A DNA stretch of 64,000 nucleotides from Streptomyces scopuliridis RB72 (GCF_000718095.1 NZ_JOEI01000029.1:81475-145474); one strand, 5' to 3'. Counted from the stretch's first letter, positions 7,978 to 16,737 are shown. A program made the numbers and translations. Notes: generated by a model not told the origin, from the letters alone.

Positions 7978-8921
7978 CCGCCCCCGGCTCCACAACAGCT
8001 CCTGCCCAGGACATCGCCGCGAGCACCGGCCACCCCGAGCCGGTCTTCATTCTCTCCCCGCCGCGCTCCTTCTCCACCATCACCCTGGCCCTCCTCGCAG
8101 GGCACCCGCAGATCTTCGGCTTCCCGGAGTTGCTGGTCTTCGCGAACGAGCGGGTGAGCGATCTGATCGGCGACAACGGCACCGAAGCCGAGAGGTTCCC
8201 TCCCGAGTACCGCAGGACGCGGCTGAGCGGGGTCTTCCGTGCCATCGCCCAGGTGCACGAGGGTGTCCAGACGCAGGACGCGCTCGACCGCGCCCGCGAC
8301 TGGCTGCTGGAGCGGACGGACTGGCCGACGACGAGCGTGCTCGATGATCTGCTGGGACACGTCGGCCCGCTCGTCGGTGTCGAGAAGTCCCCGGACACCG
8401 TGGCCACGGACGAGTCGCTGGCGCGCTGTCTGAATCACTATCCCAAGGCCAAGTTCCTCCACCTGACCCGGCACCCGGTCACCACCCAGCGCTCCATGCA
8501 GGAGCAGAACCCCCAGTACCTCACCAACAAGAAGGTGCGGGCGGTGGGAGCCGCGACGTCCTGGTACCTGTCACACCGGAGGATCGCGGCCAGTCTCGCG
8601 GAGCTGCCCGACGATCAGTGGATGCGCGTGCGCGGCGAGGATCTGCTCCGCGAACCGGAGCTGTGGTCACGCCGGCTTCTGGACTGGCTCGGCCTGGACG
8701 CGAGCGACGGCGTCATCGACCGGATGCTGCGTCCCGAGGCCTGGCAATTCGCCAACAACGGTCCCTCGGGGGGACTTTACGGCGGTGATCACAAATTCTT
8801 GAGCAATCCGCGGCTCAGGCCGGTCCCCGATCCCGGTCCCGTGCGCTTCGACCCCGAGTGGGGACTGCTGGACGAGATGTGCGACCGAATGACCCGCCTG
8901 GCCCACGAGTTGGGCTACTGA
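7974..8921 (+). CDS. PAPS-dependent sulfotransferase
   Basis: A 315-residue soluble sulfotransferase of the Sulfotransfer family. The 5'-phosphosulfate loop LSPPRSFST is near residue 30. The 3'-phosphate site is visible as KFLHLTRHPVTTQRS near residue 165. It transfers sulfate from PAPS to a hydroxyl. It is the last enzyme before the precursor gene. The precursor has no Tyr, so the acceptor could be Ser, Thr or a hydroxyl installed by one of the oxygenases or the P450; the 26-residue peptide of the other operon does contain a Tyr. Start ATG 7974 overlaps the preceding stop. Confidence 0.85.
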   Translation: MTAPGSTTAPAQDIAASTGHPEPVFILSPPRSFSTITLALLAGHPQIFGFPELLVFANERVSDLIGDNGTEAERFPPEYRRTRLSGVFRAIAQVHEGVQTQDALDRARDWLLERTDWPTTSVLDDLLGHVGPLVGVEKSPDTVATDESLARCLNHYPKAKFLHLTRHPVTTQRSMQEQNPQYLTNKKVRAVGAATSWYLSHRRIAASLAELPDDQWMRVRGEDLLREPELWSRRLLDWLGLDASDGVIDRMLRPEAWQFANNGPSGGLYGGDHKFLSNPRLRPVPDPGPVRFDPEWGLLDEMCDRMTRLAHELGY

Positions 8922-8940
8922 ACCGGCAGAAGGAGGCACG

Positions 8941-9045
8941 GTGACGTATCCGCGAAGAGCCACGCACGCCGCTGAACGTGGGCCGGCCAGGGCGCCACCG
9001 CCTCACGGCGGAACGCTCCCCGGCCGGGCCATGTCACGCACATAG
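8941..9045 (+). CDS. Possible 34-codon small ORF upstream of the precursor
   Basis: A GTG at 8941 sits 4-5 nt after AGAAGGAGG, the best ribosome binding site in this part of the operon. The frame runs 34 codons to a TAG, ending 19 nt before the precursor ATG. The product would be basic and Pro-rich (for example RGPARAPPPHGG) with no Cys. It may be translated only to couple ribosomes to the precursor, or be a fortuitous ORF. Confidence 0.3.
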   Translation: MTYPRRATHAAERGPARAPPPHGGTLPGRAMSRT

Positions 9046-9064
9046 ATCAGATGGGAGAGTCACG

Positions 9065-9244
9065 ATGTCCGAAGCACAGGAACTGACGGTACGAGACATT
9101 TCGGAGACCAGCTGGGAGGGCCTTGTCGCCACGGCCCTGTCCGGGATCGAGGAGAGCCCGGGCTGGACCGACTGCTGGCCCACCGGCGGCACGTCCGGCG
9201 TGTGCTGCACCACCTCGCCGGCCGCTCCGGAGCCGACGCTCTGA
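9065..9244 (+). CDS. RiPP precursor peptide A (azole/dehydro substrate)
   Basis: A 59-residue peptide with GGGAGAG before the ATG, last in the modification operon. The acidic leader includes LTVRDISETSWEGLV and ends near LSGIEESPG. The putative core begins near WTDCWPTGGTSGVCCTTS and ends with a Pro/Ala-rich tail PAAPEPTL. Cys36, Cys46 and Cys47 plus clustered Thr/Ser give sites both for azole formation by the YcaO set and for dehydration by the kinase/HopA1 pair. The leader/core boundary is inferred; no double-Gly or other clear protease motif is present. A strong hairpin follows immediately. Confidence 0.85.
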   Translation: MSEAQELTVRDISETSWEGLVATALSGIEESPGWTDCWPTGGTSGVCCTTSPAAPEPTL

Positions 9245-9259
9245 CCAGCCGATAGGGAT

Positions 9260-9294
9260 GAGGTGCCATCGCCCGGAAAGGGCGGTGGCACCTC
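9260..9294 (+). terminator. Hairpin terminator of the main RiPP operon
   Basis: Arms 9260-9274 and 9280-9294 pair over 15 bp with a single G-T wobble and a 5-nt loop (GGAAA). It starts 16 nt after the precursor stop. No long T-run follows, which is usual in Streptomyces. The convergent carbamoyltransferase gene ends at 9405, so the hairpin separates two transcripts. Confidence 0.75.
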
Positions 9295-9404
9295 GTTCCG
9301 CCGTACAGGGGACGGGAGGCGGAGCCCGCGCGCAGCTCTGCGCGGCCCGGTCGTCCAGGCCGCGCAAGATCTCCTCGCCGGTCACCTGAGGAAGGCGCCG
9401 GAGA

Positions 9405-11183
9405 TCACCCGCTCTTCTTGCTCACCAGGTAGCGGCCGATGACAACATGGTCGATCTCCGTCTTCAGGAAGCACTCCAAGGCGTCCTGAGGAGAGCAGAC
9501 GATGGGCTCACCGGCCACGTTGAACGACGTGTTGAGCAGGCACGGGACACCGGTCTGCCCGGAGAATGCCTCAAGGAGCCGCGCCAGTTCCGGATTGCTC
9601 CGGGGGGTGACCGTCTGGATCCGCGCGGTGCCGTCCACATGGCAGGCGCCGGGGATCCTGTCCCGGTAGTCGTCCTTCACCGGGAAGACGAAGGTCATGT
9701 ACGGGGACCGGCGCTTCTTGCCCATCTCGAAGACCCGCGGGGCCTCGGATTCAAGGATCACCGGGGCGAACGGCCGGAACGGTTCACGGTGCTTCACCCG
9801 GAGATTGATGATGTCCTTGATATCGCCGAACGCCGGATTGGCGAGGATGCTCCGGTTCCCCAGCGCACGCGGCCCGTATTCGGCGCGCCCTTGGAACCAG
9901 CCCACCACCTTCTTCTCCGACAGGAGTTCGGCGGTCCGCTGCGCGACCTGCCCGCCTTCCAGCTCGACCCACTCAACGCTGTCCGCGACACGGAGCAGTT
10001 CCTCGTGAATCTCGTGGTCTTCGTAGGCGGGCCCCAGATAGGGGGTGGGCCCGGCCGGTGAATGCCGGCGTGGGAGGCCGCCGGCGTAGACCGCCGCGCC
10101 GATGGCCACTCCGGAATCCCCGGCGCCGAAGCTGACCTCGATGTCGGCGAAGGGAGACCTCTCCAGCATCTTCGTGTTGCTGACGCAGTTGAGGGCCAGG
10201 CCGCCTTCGAACACCAGCGTGTCGAGACCGCTGGCGGCGGCCAGGGCGCGCGTCTGGTGCACCGTGACGGCCTCGACCATGTGCTGGGCCATCGACGCCA
10301 CTTTGACCCGGAAGCCGAACTCCTCGCGCTTGGCGGGGTCCGCCTCGAAGAGATGGTCGAAGAGCGCGTAGTACGCCCTCCTGTCACCAGGGATGGAGAC
10401 CGTGTAGGAACCGTCCTCGCGAAGTCTCACCGCCCGCGCGAGGAGCGGATTGCGCAGGGGCGGTGGAGCGTACGCGGCCAGACCCATGACCTTGTACTCG
10501 TCGTTGTTGGGAACGAATCCGAGGTAGCGGGTGATCTTTCCGTAGGCCAGGGCCAGGGAGTTGTCCACGTCGACCGTGCCGCGGTCGAAGACGGAGACCA
10601 CTCCGTCGCGTACCTCCCCCATGACCGAGGAGAGGGTCTCGGCACGACCGTCACTCACCAGGAAGGCGGCATCGCCGCCCCCTGCCAGGTACGAGCCGCA
10701 CATGAGGTGAGCCAGATGGTGCGGCACGAGAAGGAGCTTGTTGGGATCCATCTCGAACCCGGTGCGTCGTACGAAGTCGTCGTGCACCGCCGACCGGCTG
10801 AGCATGCCGGTGTAGAGCTCGCCGACGCGTCGCACATGATCGAACTTCGCCTCGACCGGCATGTCCCGCGCACAGATCCCCGCGATCATTTCCTCGGCTA
10901 CGGCGGAGGTGAATTTCCAGGGAAAGGCGAAGACATCCACCTGGTCGAGCCGGATACCGATGGACTCAGTACACCAGCCGACCGCATTCACCGGGAAGTC
11001 GGAGGTCTTCTTGTCACGGTTCAGCCGCTCTTCCTCCACTGCCGCGACGACTTCACCGTCGACAGAGAGCGCCGCTGCCGCGTCGTGCCCCATGAGCAGA
11101 TGACGGTCGACACCAGTGGCGCCGTAAAGACGCTCGAAGAGCTCCGAACTACGACTGAATCCGTTGTAGCCGAGCACGATCAC
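9405..11183 (-). CDS. O-carbamoyltransferase (NodU/CmcH/TobZ family)
   Basis: A 592-residue two-domain carbamoyltransferase. The N-terminal Kae1-like domain shows GHDAAAALSVDGEVVAAVEEE and VPHHLAHL. The C-terminal YrdC-like region shows GWFQGRAEYGPRALGNRSIL and LNTSFNVAGEPIV. The family uses carbamoyl phosphate and ATP to carbamoylate a hydroxyl on antibiotics. It is rare in RiPP pathways. It is transcribed towards the precursor operon from a promoter with its own SARP-type box (site D), so co-expression is likely. A free hydroxyl on the peptide, native or created by an oxygenase, is the expected acceptor. Confidence 0.9.
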   Translation of the reverse strand: MIVLGYNGFSRSSELFERLYGATGVDRHLLMGHDAAAALSVDGEVVAAVEEERLNRDKKTSDFPVNAVGWCTESIGIRLDQVDVFAFPWKFTSAVAEEMIAGICARDMPVEAKFDHVRRVGELYTGMLSRSAVHDDFVRRTGFEMDPNKLLLVPHHLAHLMCGSYLAGGGDAAFLVSDGRAETLSSVMGEVRDGVVSVFDRGTVDVDNSLALAYGKITRYLGFVPNNDEYKVMGLAAYAPPPLRNPLLARAVRLREDGSYTVSIPGDRRAYYALFDHLFEADPAKREEFGFRVKVASMAQHMVEAVTVHQTRALAAASGLDTLVFEGGLALNCVSNTKMLERSPFADIEVSFGAGDSGVAIGAAVYAGGLPRRHSPAGPTPYLGPAYEDHEIHEELLRVADSVEWVELEGGQVAQRTAELLSEKKVVGWFQGRAEYGPRALGNRSILANPAFGDIKDIINLRVKHREPFRPFAPVILESEAPRVFEMGKKRRSPYMTFVFPVKDDYRDRIPGACHVDGTARIQTVTPRSNPELARLLEAFSGQTGVPCLLNTSFNVAGEPIVCSPQDALECFLKTEIDHVVIGRYLVSKKSG

Positions 11184-11244
11184 CTGGCTTCACCTTTCTC
11201 AGCACAGCGGTACCCGAGCAGTCTCCCCGACGGACGCACACGGC

Positions 11245-11262
11245 GCATACGCGCGAGATACG
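11245..11262 (-). promoter_or_regulatory. SARP-type direct-repeat box, site D (carbamoyltransferase)
   Basis: On the minus strand CGTATCT (11262-11256) and CGTATGC (11251-11245) are separated by CGCG, giving an 11-bp period. The box ends about 61 nt before the carbamoyltransferase start, the same distance as site C from its gene. No good -10 is seen 8 bp further on, so the promoter itself is less certain than at sites A-C. Confidence 0.5.
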
Positions 11263-11390
11263 TTCCGGAGAGGCACTTGTCCCGTGGTGGAGAACGCTCC
11301 CGTTGACGGGATCTCTGGATTAGGGTGTCGATTTCGCCGGAACCAACAGGCTTACCTTTTCCCGCCGTTGAGCTCACTGGAGGCCCCTCG

Positions 11391-12617
11391 GTGCCCATCA
11401 CCGTCGCCGAAGCAGGCAGAACGCTCGCGGATCCCGCCACGTACGCCGATGACGAGTTGCTGCACGCGGCTCTGTCACTGCTGCGACGTGAGGCGCCGGT
11501 CCACTGGGTGGAGGCCCCGGGGTACAACCCTTTCTGGGCGGTCACCCGCCATGCCGACATCCAGGAGGTGGAGCGCGAGAACGAGACATTTCTGAGCGCT
11601 CCGCGCCCGGTGCTGGTCGGCGCCTCGGTGGACGCGGCCCATCAGCGGTCGGAGGCGGGACGGACCGCGCTGCGCCCGCTCATTCATCTGGACGGTCATG
11701 AGCATCGGGGGATGAGAGGGGTGATCGCGGACCGGTTCCGGCCGCAGGCGGTCGGTCACCTTGAGCCGCGGGTACGGGCGCTTGCCGGGAAAGCGGTCGA
11801 CCGCATGCGGGAGTTCGGGTCGGCATGCGAATTCGTCGGTGACGTCTCCGACGTGTACGCGCTCGACGTGTTGCTGTGCTTGATGGGGCTCGACCGTTCC
11901 GAGTCCGCACAGATCTTCCGGTTCACCCCGGCGGGGCGGCGCCCCCTTCCTCCCGAGGCCCGGCAGTCGGCCATGCGCGAGTTCTATACGTACTTCATGG
12001 ACCTGGCGGCCCGGCGCCGGGCGAGGCCGACGGACGACCTGGCATCGGTCATCGCCAACGCCCGGCTGGACGGACGCCTCCTCGACGACCGGGAGATGCT
12101 CTCCTCCTACATCATCATCCTGTCGGCCGGTCACGACACCGCGGGCGCGACCATCGCCGGGGGGCTCAAAGCCCTCATCGAGAACCCCGGACAGCTGGAC
12201 ATGCTCCGGGAGCACCCCGACAGACTCCCCTCGGCGGTCGACGAGATGATCCGCTGGGTCACCCCGGTCAAGGGGTTCATGCGGACCGCGGTCCAGGACT
12301 ACACGTTGCGCGACGTCGTCATCAGGAAAGGAGACTCGGTGCTCCTCTCCTATCCTTCGGCCAATCGCGACGAAGCGGTATTCGACGCCCCGCACCGATT
12401 CGATGTGGAGCGGACTCCCAACCGGCACCTGGCGTTCGGGTACGGAGTGCATCACTGTCTCGGCGCGGCGCTGGCGAAGCTCGAAATACTGTCATTCTTC
12501 GCGGAACTCCTGCCCCGTATCGGAACCATGGAACTTTCCGGTGAGCCGGCATACTTGAGCTCCGCTTTCTCCGGCGGCCTCAAATACCTTCCGTTGCGGT
12601 ACTCATGGGCGCACTAG
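11391..12617 (+). CDS. Cytochrome P450
   Basis: A 408-residue class I bacterial P450. The I-helix AGHDTAG lies near residue 246, the ExxR motif as DEMIRW near 285 and the heme loop FGYGVHHCLGAAL near 350, with the thiolate Cys. P450s hydroxylate or couple peptide residues; partner ferredoxin genes are not nearby. The GTG at 11391 is preferred because GGAGG stands 8 nt upstream. An upstream GTG at 11325 is in frame but poorly preceded. It is divergent from the carbamoyltransferase and just upstream of a methyltransferase. Confidence 0.9.
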   Translation: MPITVAEAGRTLADPATYADDELLHAALSLLRREAPVHWVEAPGYNPFWAVTRHADIQEVERENETFLSAPRPVLVGASVDAAHQRSEAGRTALRPLIHLDGHEHRGMRGVIADRFRPQAVGHLEPRVRALAGKAVDRMREFGSACEFVGDVSDVYALDVLLCLMGLDRSESAQIFRFTPAGRRPLPPEARQSAMREFYTYFMDLAARRRARPTDDLASVIANARLDGRLLDDREMLSSYIIILSAGHDTAGATIAGGLKALIENPGQLDMLREHPDRLPSAVDEMIRWVTPVKGFMRTAVQDYTLRDVVIRKGDSVLLSYPSANRDEAVFDAPHRFDVERTPNRHLAFGYGVHHCLGAALAKLEILSFFAELLPRIGTMELSGEPAYLSSAFSGGLKYLPLRYSWAH

Positions 12618-12637
12618 CACAAGCTCAGTGCGCTTCT

Positions 12638-12655
12638 CGTATGTGAACCGTATGG
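12638..12655 (+). promoter_or_regulatory. SARP-type direct-repeat box, site C (methyltransferase)
   Basis: CGTATGT (12638-12644) and CGTATGG (12649-12655) are separated by GAAC, an 11-bp period. A -10-like CAAAGC starts 8 bp further on (12664). This would give a transcript with a 5' leader of about 40 nt before the methyltransferase GTG at 12716. The first heptamer is identical to those at sites A and B. Confidence 0.6.
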
Positions 12656-12715
12656 CCGGTGGGCAAAGCTGGCCGGACGGCTCAATGCTCCGTCTCACGC
12701 CTATGGAGGAGTCCC

Positions 12716-13525
12716 GTGGAATTGAACCCGGCAGGTCCGGAACTCGGGGACGCGTTCGGCATGCAGCTCTCCGACTCACTGCGCCTGCAACGGCCGGTGG
12801 TCGCCTATGTGGAGCGTTCGGACGGCCTGATCACGCCTTCGGGCTCGGCCCAGTGGCTGGGCGACGAGGAGAGCTGGCCACCGGCCATCCGTGAACTCCT
12901 CGGCAATGCGTCGGGACGGGTCCTGGACATCGGGGCCGGCGGCGGCAGGCACAGCGCGTTTCTGGCCGGGAGATCCTGCGATGTGACGGTTCTCGACAAC
13001 TCCCCGCTGGCGCTTGGAATCTGCCGGGAGCGCGGCATCCAGGAGTGTGTCCTCGGTGACATCGGGAAGTCCGCGGACCTCTTCCGCGACAGCGAACCGT
13101 TCCGGACGGTGTTGCTGCTCGGCAACAATGTCGGCCTGCTGGGCTCCGCGGCCCACGGTACGGAGATACTCCGCCAACTGCACGACGTCACGGCCGAAGA
13201 TGCGCTCATCCTTGCCGAGGGGCGCCGTCCGGTCGCCGTCACCGAGGAGAACCACGCCTACGTGACGGCCAACCGCGCCCGAGGCAGGCTCCCCGGCGAA
13301 CTACTCATGCGTATCCGGTACCGGACCACCGCCACATCGTGGTTCCCCTACCTCTTCTGCGACCCGTCCGAGCTGGCCCTGATCGCACAACCCGCCGGGT
13401 GGGAGATCTCCGACGTGGAGGATTTCCGCTATCCGGGCAGCCCCCCTGCCGCACCCCTACTGTCGTACACGGCTGTGCTGCGCAAATCCGGCCGCCCGGG
13501 CACCGACGCTCAGTCCGCCGGCTGA
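12716..13525 (+). CDS. SAM-dependent class I methyltransferase
   Basis: A 269-residue protein with the SAM-binding motif VLDIGAGGGRHSAFL near residue 72 and an acidic motif II region (VTVLDNS). The GTG start follows GGAGG by 5 nt. It is a small-molecule or peptide O/N/C-methyltransferase; the target is not predictable. It has its own SARP-type box and lies between the P450 and the large regulator, so it likely acts late in tailoring. The gene is convergent with the AfsR-like regulator. Confidence 0.8.
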   Translation: MELNPAGPELGDAFGMQLSDSLRLQRPVVAYVERSDGLITPSGSAQWLGDEESWPPAIRELLGNASGRVLDIGAGGGRHSAFLAGRSCDVTVLDNSPLALGICRERGIQECVLGDIGKSADLFRDSEPFRTVLLLGNNVGLLGSAAHGTEILRQLHDVTAEDALILAEGRRPVAVTEENHAYVTANRARGRLPGELLMRIRYRTTATSWFPYLFCDPSELALIAQPAGWEISDVEDFRYPGSPPAAPLLSYTAVLRKSGRPGTDAQSAG

Positions 13526-13599
13526 GAGGGGCGCGGGCGGGCGAAGAACTCTCAGCGGCACAACCGCCCCCGGGCAGAAGGGACTTCGGACCTACTCCT

Positions 13600-16500
13600 C
13601 TAGCGCCACGAGAAGGGGGAACAGACGGGCCGGAATCCCGTACGCGCGTAAATCTCCAGGGCACGCTGCCCGGCCCGCCGTGCCGCCGCCTGATCCCCGT
13701 CGGCACGATGCGCCATCGCCTTCACCACGTACGCCTGCCCCTCGTGGAGCAGCAGCAGGGAGGACCGGGCGAGTGCGAGCGCTTCACCGGAGTGCCGCAA
13801 TGCCTCACCGGGCCGGTTCATGCGCAGGGCGCAGACTCCGGAGCCGAGCAGGGCCATGACGAGCCCTCGCAGGTAGCCCATCTCGTATGCCGCCGGGCGA
13901 GCTCTGTCGAAATGGGCCAAGGCCCGCTCATAGCTGCGGAGTTCGAACCTGGCGTGTCCCATGGCTATCATCGCGTCCAGCTTCATCCGCGGCCGCCCCG
14001 CCTTCCTGCTCACCCTGGACGCCGCGAGCCCGAACCGCAAGGCGCCGCGGCCGTCGCCTCCTCTCGCGGCGATAAGGGCCAGGCCGCTCAGGGACTCTGC
14101 CTCACCCGCGAGATTGCCGACGGCCCGGTATCCCTGGAGGGACTCCTCGGCCAGCTTCACGGCTTCCCGCTGTTCCCCGAGGTCGGACGAGATCGCCGCC
14201 AGGGTGTTGCCGACCCGCGCGATGCTGTGAGGTGCGCCGATCCTCCGGGACAGGGCAAGGGCTCGTCTGCAGAATATGCCCGCCTCCCGCAGCCGCCCCA
14301 TCGCGTACAGCACCTCACCTCTCCCGGACAACGGCTGCGCCTGGCAGTTCACCCGCCTGATGGCATTGTTGAGTGCGATGGCCTCGTCGAAGTCTCCGGC
14401 CGCCTGCTCAAGCCCCCCGAGGTCCGTGCTCAGACCCGCGAGGTCCGACAGGGCGGCGGCCTCACCCGCTTCCACAGCCTGTCCCGGAGCGTCTCCCGCA
14501 CGTTCGGCGGCGCGCCGTGCGATGGTGTCCACGGCCATCCAGCTCTCGGTGTCCCGACGAAGCCAGAAGTATCCGCGCAGAGTGCTCGCAAGGAGCCGGT
14601 CCACCGGATCCGGTTCGCTGTCGGCGCCGGCATCGGCGTCGATGGACTGTATGAGCTTGACCAGTTCCGTGCGTTCGGCGTCGAACCAGGCGGCCGCGTC
14701 CTTCCGGTTGTCGAACCGCGGCGACGGGGGCGGCTCCCCCGGACCGGGCAGCTCAAGGCGCGGGAACTGCGGATGGAGGCAGCGTGCTGCCGCGTCCGCG
14801 GCGCCCAGATACCAGCGCAACAAGCGGCGACGGCCCTCCCGGCGTACCTGGGCCGGCTGCTCCTCATCGGCCAAGAACCGTGCGTACCACCAGATCAAGT
14901 CAGGGAGACGCACCCTCTCCCGCATGATGGACTCCACCAGATGGATGGAGTACAGCCGGTCCAGGAGAGCTTGCGTCGCCCTGACGGACCGGCCGAGGAG
15001 CGCCGCGACCGCCGCGACGGTCGTCGCGGGTCCTGGCAGCAGACCCAGCATCCGGAAGGCTTCCGCGGTCTCCGGGTCCAGCCGTTGGCGGGTGAGCTCG
15101 AAGGCCCGGCGCACCGCCGATCCGGGGTCTCCGGCCACCGAGAGATGCTCCAGAGGATTTCCCGACCTCAGTGCTCCGGCGTAGTCGGCGAGGCGGCAGT
15201 CGGGGTTCACGGCGAGATTCGCCGCGACGATCCGCAGGGCGAGGGGGTTGCCTCCGCAGACCTTCACGAGGTCGGCCAGCGCCTGCGGTTCACTCCCCGC
15301 CCTCACGGCCCCGATGATGCTGCGCAGCAGCTCCTCGGCTTCGGCGGTCGCCAGCGGCCCCAACCGCAGAGTCGAGGCGCCGTGACGCACTATGAGGCCG
15401 CCGAGCCGACTGCGGCTCGTGACGAGGGCCAGGCAGCCGAGCCCGTACGGGACCAGCCCGCTGACCTGGTCCGCCGATTCCGCGTTGTCGAGGACGACCA
15501 GTACGCGACGGCCGACCAGCGCCCGCTGATACAACTCCGCCAGCTCTGCCTCACGGTGCGGGATGTCCTGATAAGCGGTGCCGAGGCTGGACAGCAGGGT
15601 CGTGAGCGCCTCCTTCGGCGTCAGCGGATCCCCTTCGCTGTGGCCACGCAGATCGACGAACAGCTGGCCGTCCGGGAAGTCCGCCTCCGCCCGGCGGCTC
15701 CACTGGAGCGCCAGGGCTGTCTTGCCGGTGCCTGCCGCGCCCACCACCGTCACCAGCCCGGACCTGCTGCCGGCCTGCGCCGCGAGTGCGGTCAGCTCCT
15801 CCAACTCCCTTTCCCTGCCGATGTATACGCCTGTCCTGGGGTGTCGGCGCACGGACTGGGCGCAGGCGGCGCCGGCCTCAGGGTTCACCGCCTTCCACCG
15901 AGCGGCCGTGTCGCGCGCCGCGGGGGGTTCAGGGCCGGCTTCCGCCCCGGGCCGTCGGCCCACACCCTGAAGCTGGAGATCCTTCAGCAGCGCGGGGTCC
16001 GCGTGCAGGATCATGCCCTGGACGCGTTTCAGATCGACGCCCGGATCGAGCCCGAGCTCCTCGGCCAGCCGCGCGCGCGTTTCGTTGTACACCTGCAGCG
16101 CTTCGCCCCGCCTGTCGGAACGGTACAGCGCGATCATCCGGAGTACCGCCAGGCGTTCATGATGCGGATGCTCCGCCATGACGTGCGCCAACTCCTCAAG
16201 AGCGAGACCGTGTTGGCCGAGCGCGAGTCTGGCCTCGGCACGCTGGACGGCTGCCGACAGACGCAGCTCGTCGAACCCCGTGCCGAGCCGCCGGCTCAGC
16301 CCCTCCGACGCGACACCGGCCAGTACGGGACCACCCCACTCCGGAAGGGCCAGACCGAGCAGACGCAGCCGCTCCGCAGGGGCACTCGCCCGCTCTGCAC
16401 TTTGCAGTCGCGAACGAAATCGGTGCAAGTCCACGGCCTGCGGATCACCGTCCAGGAGATACCCGCCACTCGCTTTGGAGAGCACAAACCCGTACTCCTC

Positions 16501-16737
16501 GGCCGATTCCTCATTGAGCCGGCCACGGAGGCGTGAGACATGAGCCTGAAGACTCCCGCGGGCACTTGACGGCGGCGGGCCCTCGTCCCAGAGAAGTTCG
16601 ATCAGCCGGTTCGCCGAAACAGTACGCCCGATGTCGAGCAACAGGAGCCCCAGGAGCAGCCGTTCCCTACGGCGCCCGATGGGCAACGACACACCCTCGC
16701 GAAGCCACTCCAGGTGCCCAAGGATCCGGAACCGCAT
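13600..16737 (-). CDS. AfsR-like large SARP regulator
   Basis: A 1,045-residue regulator with the full AfsR layout. An OmpR-type winged helix and BTAD activation domain fill residues 1-250. An NB-ARC ATPase follows, with Walker A GAAGTGKTALAL near 333 and a VLVVLDNAESADQ Walker B. TPR-like repeats occupy the C-terminal third. Such proteins activate pathway genes by binding 11-bp-spaced direct repeats. The start ATG at 16737 is the first residue of the winged helix (RFRILGHLEW). It is divergent from a small SARP, with a four-fold repeat array between them, suggesting auto- or cross-regulation. Confidence 0.9.
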   Translation of the reverse strand: MRFRILGHLEWLREGVSLPIGRRRERLLLGLLLLDIGRTVSANRLIELLWDEGPPPSSARGSLQAHVSRLRGRLNEESAEEYGFVLSKASGGYLLDGDPQAVDLHRFRSRLQSAERASAPAERLRLLGLALPEWGGPVLAGVASEGLSRRLGTGFDELRLSAAVQRAEARLALGQHGLALEELAHVMAEHPHHERLAVLRMIALYRSDRRGEALQVYNETRARLAEELGLDPGVDLKRVQGMILHADPALLKDLQLQGVGRRPGAEAGPEPPAARDTAARWKAVNPEAGAACAQSVRRHPRTGVYIGRERELEELTALAAQAGSRSGLVTVVGAAGTGKTALALQWSRRAEADFPDGQLFVDLRGHSEGDPLTPKEALTTLLSSLGTAYQDIPHREAELAELYQRALVGRRVLVVLDNAESADQVSGLVPYGLGCLALVTSRSRLGGLIVRHGASTLRLGPLATAEAEELLRSIIGAVRAGSEPQALADLVKVCGGNPLALRIVAANLAVNPDCRLADYAGALRSGNPLEHLSVAGDPGSAVRRAFELTRQRLDPETAEAFRMLGLLPGPATTVAAVAALLGRSVRATQALLDRLYSIHLVESIMRERVRLPDLIWWYARFLADEEQPAQVRREGRRRLLRWYLGAADAAARCLHPQFPRLELPGPGEPPPSPRFDNRKDAAAWFDAERTELVKLIQSIDADAGADSEPDPVDRLLASTLRGYFWLRRDTESWMAVDTIARRAAERAGDAPGQAVEAGEAAALSDLAGLSTDLGGLEQAAGDFDEAIALNNAIRRVNCQAQPLSGRGEVLYAMGRLREAGIFCRRALALSRRIGAPHSIARVGNTLAAISSDLGEQREAVKLAEESLQGYRAVGNLAGEAESLSGLALIAARGGDGRGALRFGLAASRVSRKAGRPRMKLDAMIAMGHARFELRSYERALAHFDRARPAAYEMGYLRGLVMALLGSGVCALRMNRPGEALRHSGEALALARSSLLLLHEGQAYVVKAMAHRADGDQAAARRAGQRALEIYARTGFRPVCSPFSWR

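Noticed and set aside
1456..9244. Classifying the cluster as a thiopeptide
   Set aside because: No pyridine-forming cycloaddition enzyme or split LanB dehydratase is visible, and the core lacks the usual N-terminal Ser with a paired distal Ser pattern.
1456..9244. Classifying the cluster as a thioamitide or class V lanthipeptide
   Set aside because: The YcaO ends in PxPxP and sits with E1-like and dehydrogenase genes, pointing to azoles. TfuA, cysteine decarboxylase and lanthionine cyclase candidates were not found.
11352..11354. TTA codon near the start of the P450, suggesting bldA control
   Set aside because: It is inside the gene only if the GTG at 11325 is used. The GTG at 11391 has a far better ribosome binding site (GGAGG) and fits family length, placing the TTA outside the gene.
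13339..16536. 1,065-codon open frame on the plus strand
   Set aside because: It is antisense to the AfsR-like regulator, has no recognisable domain and reflects high-GC codon bias.
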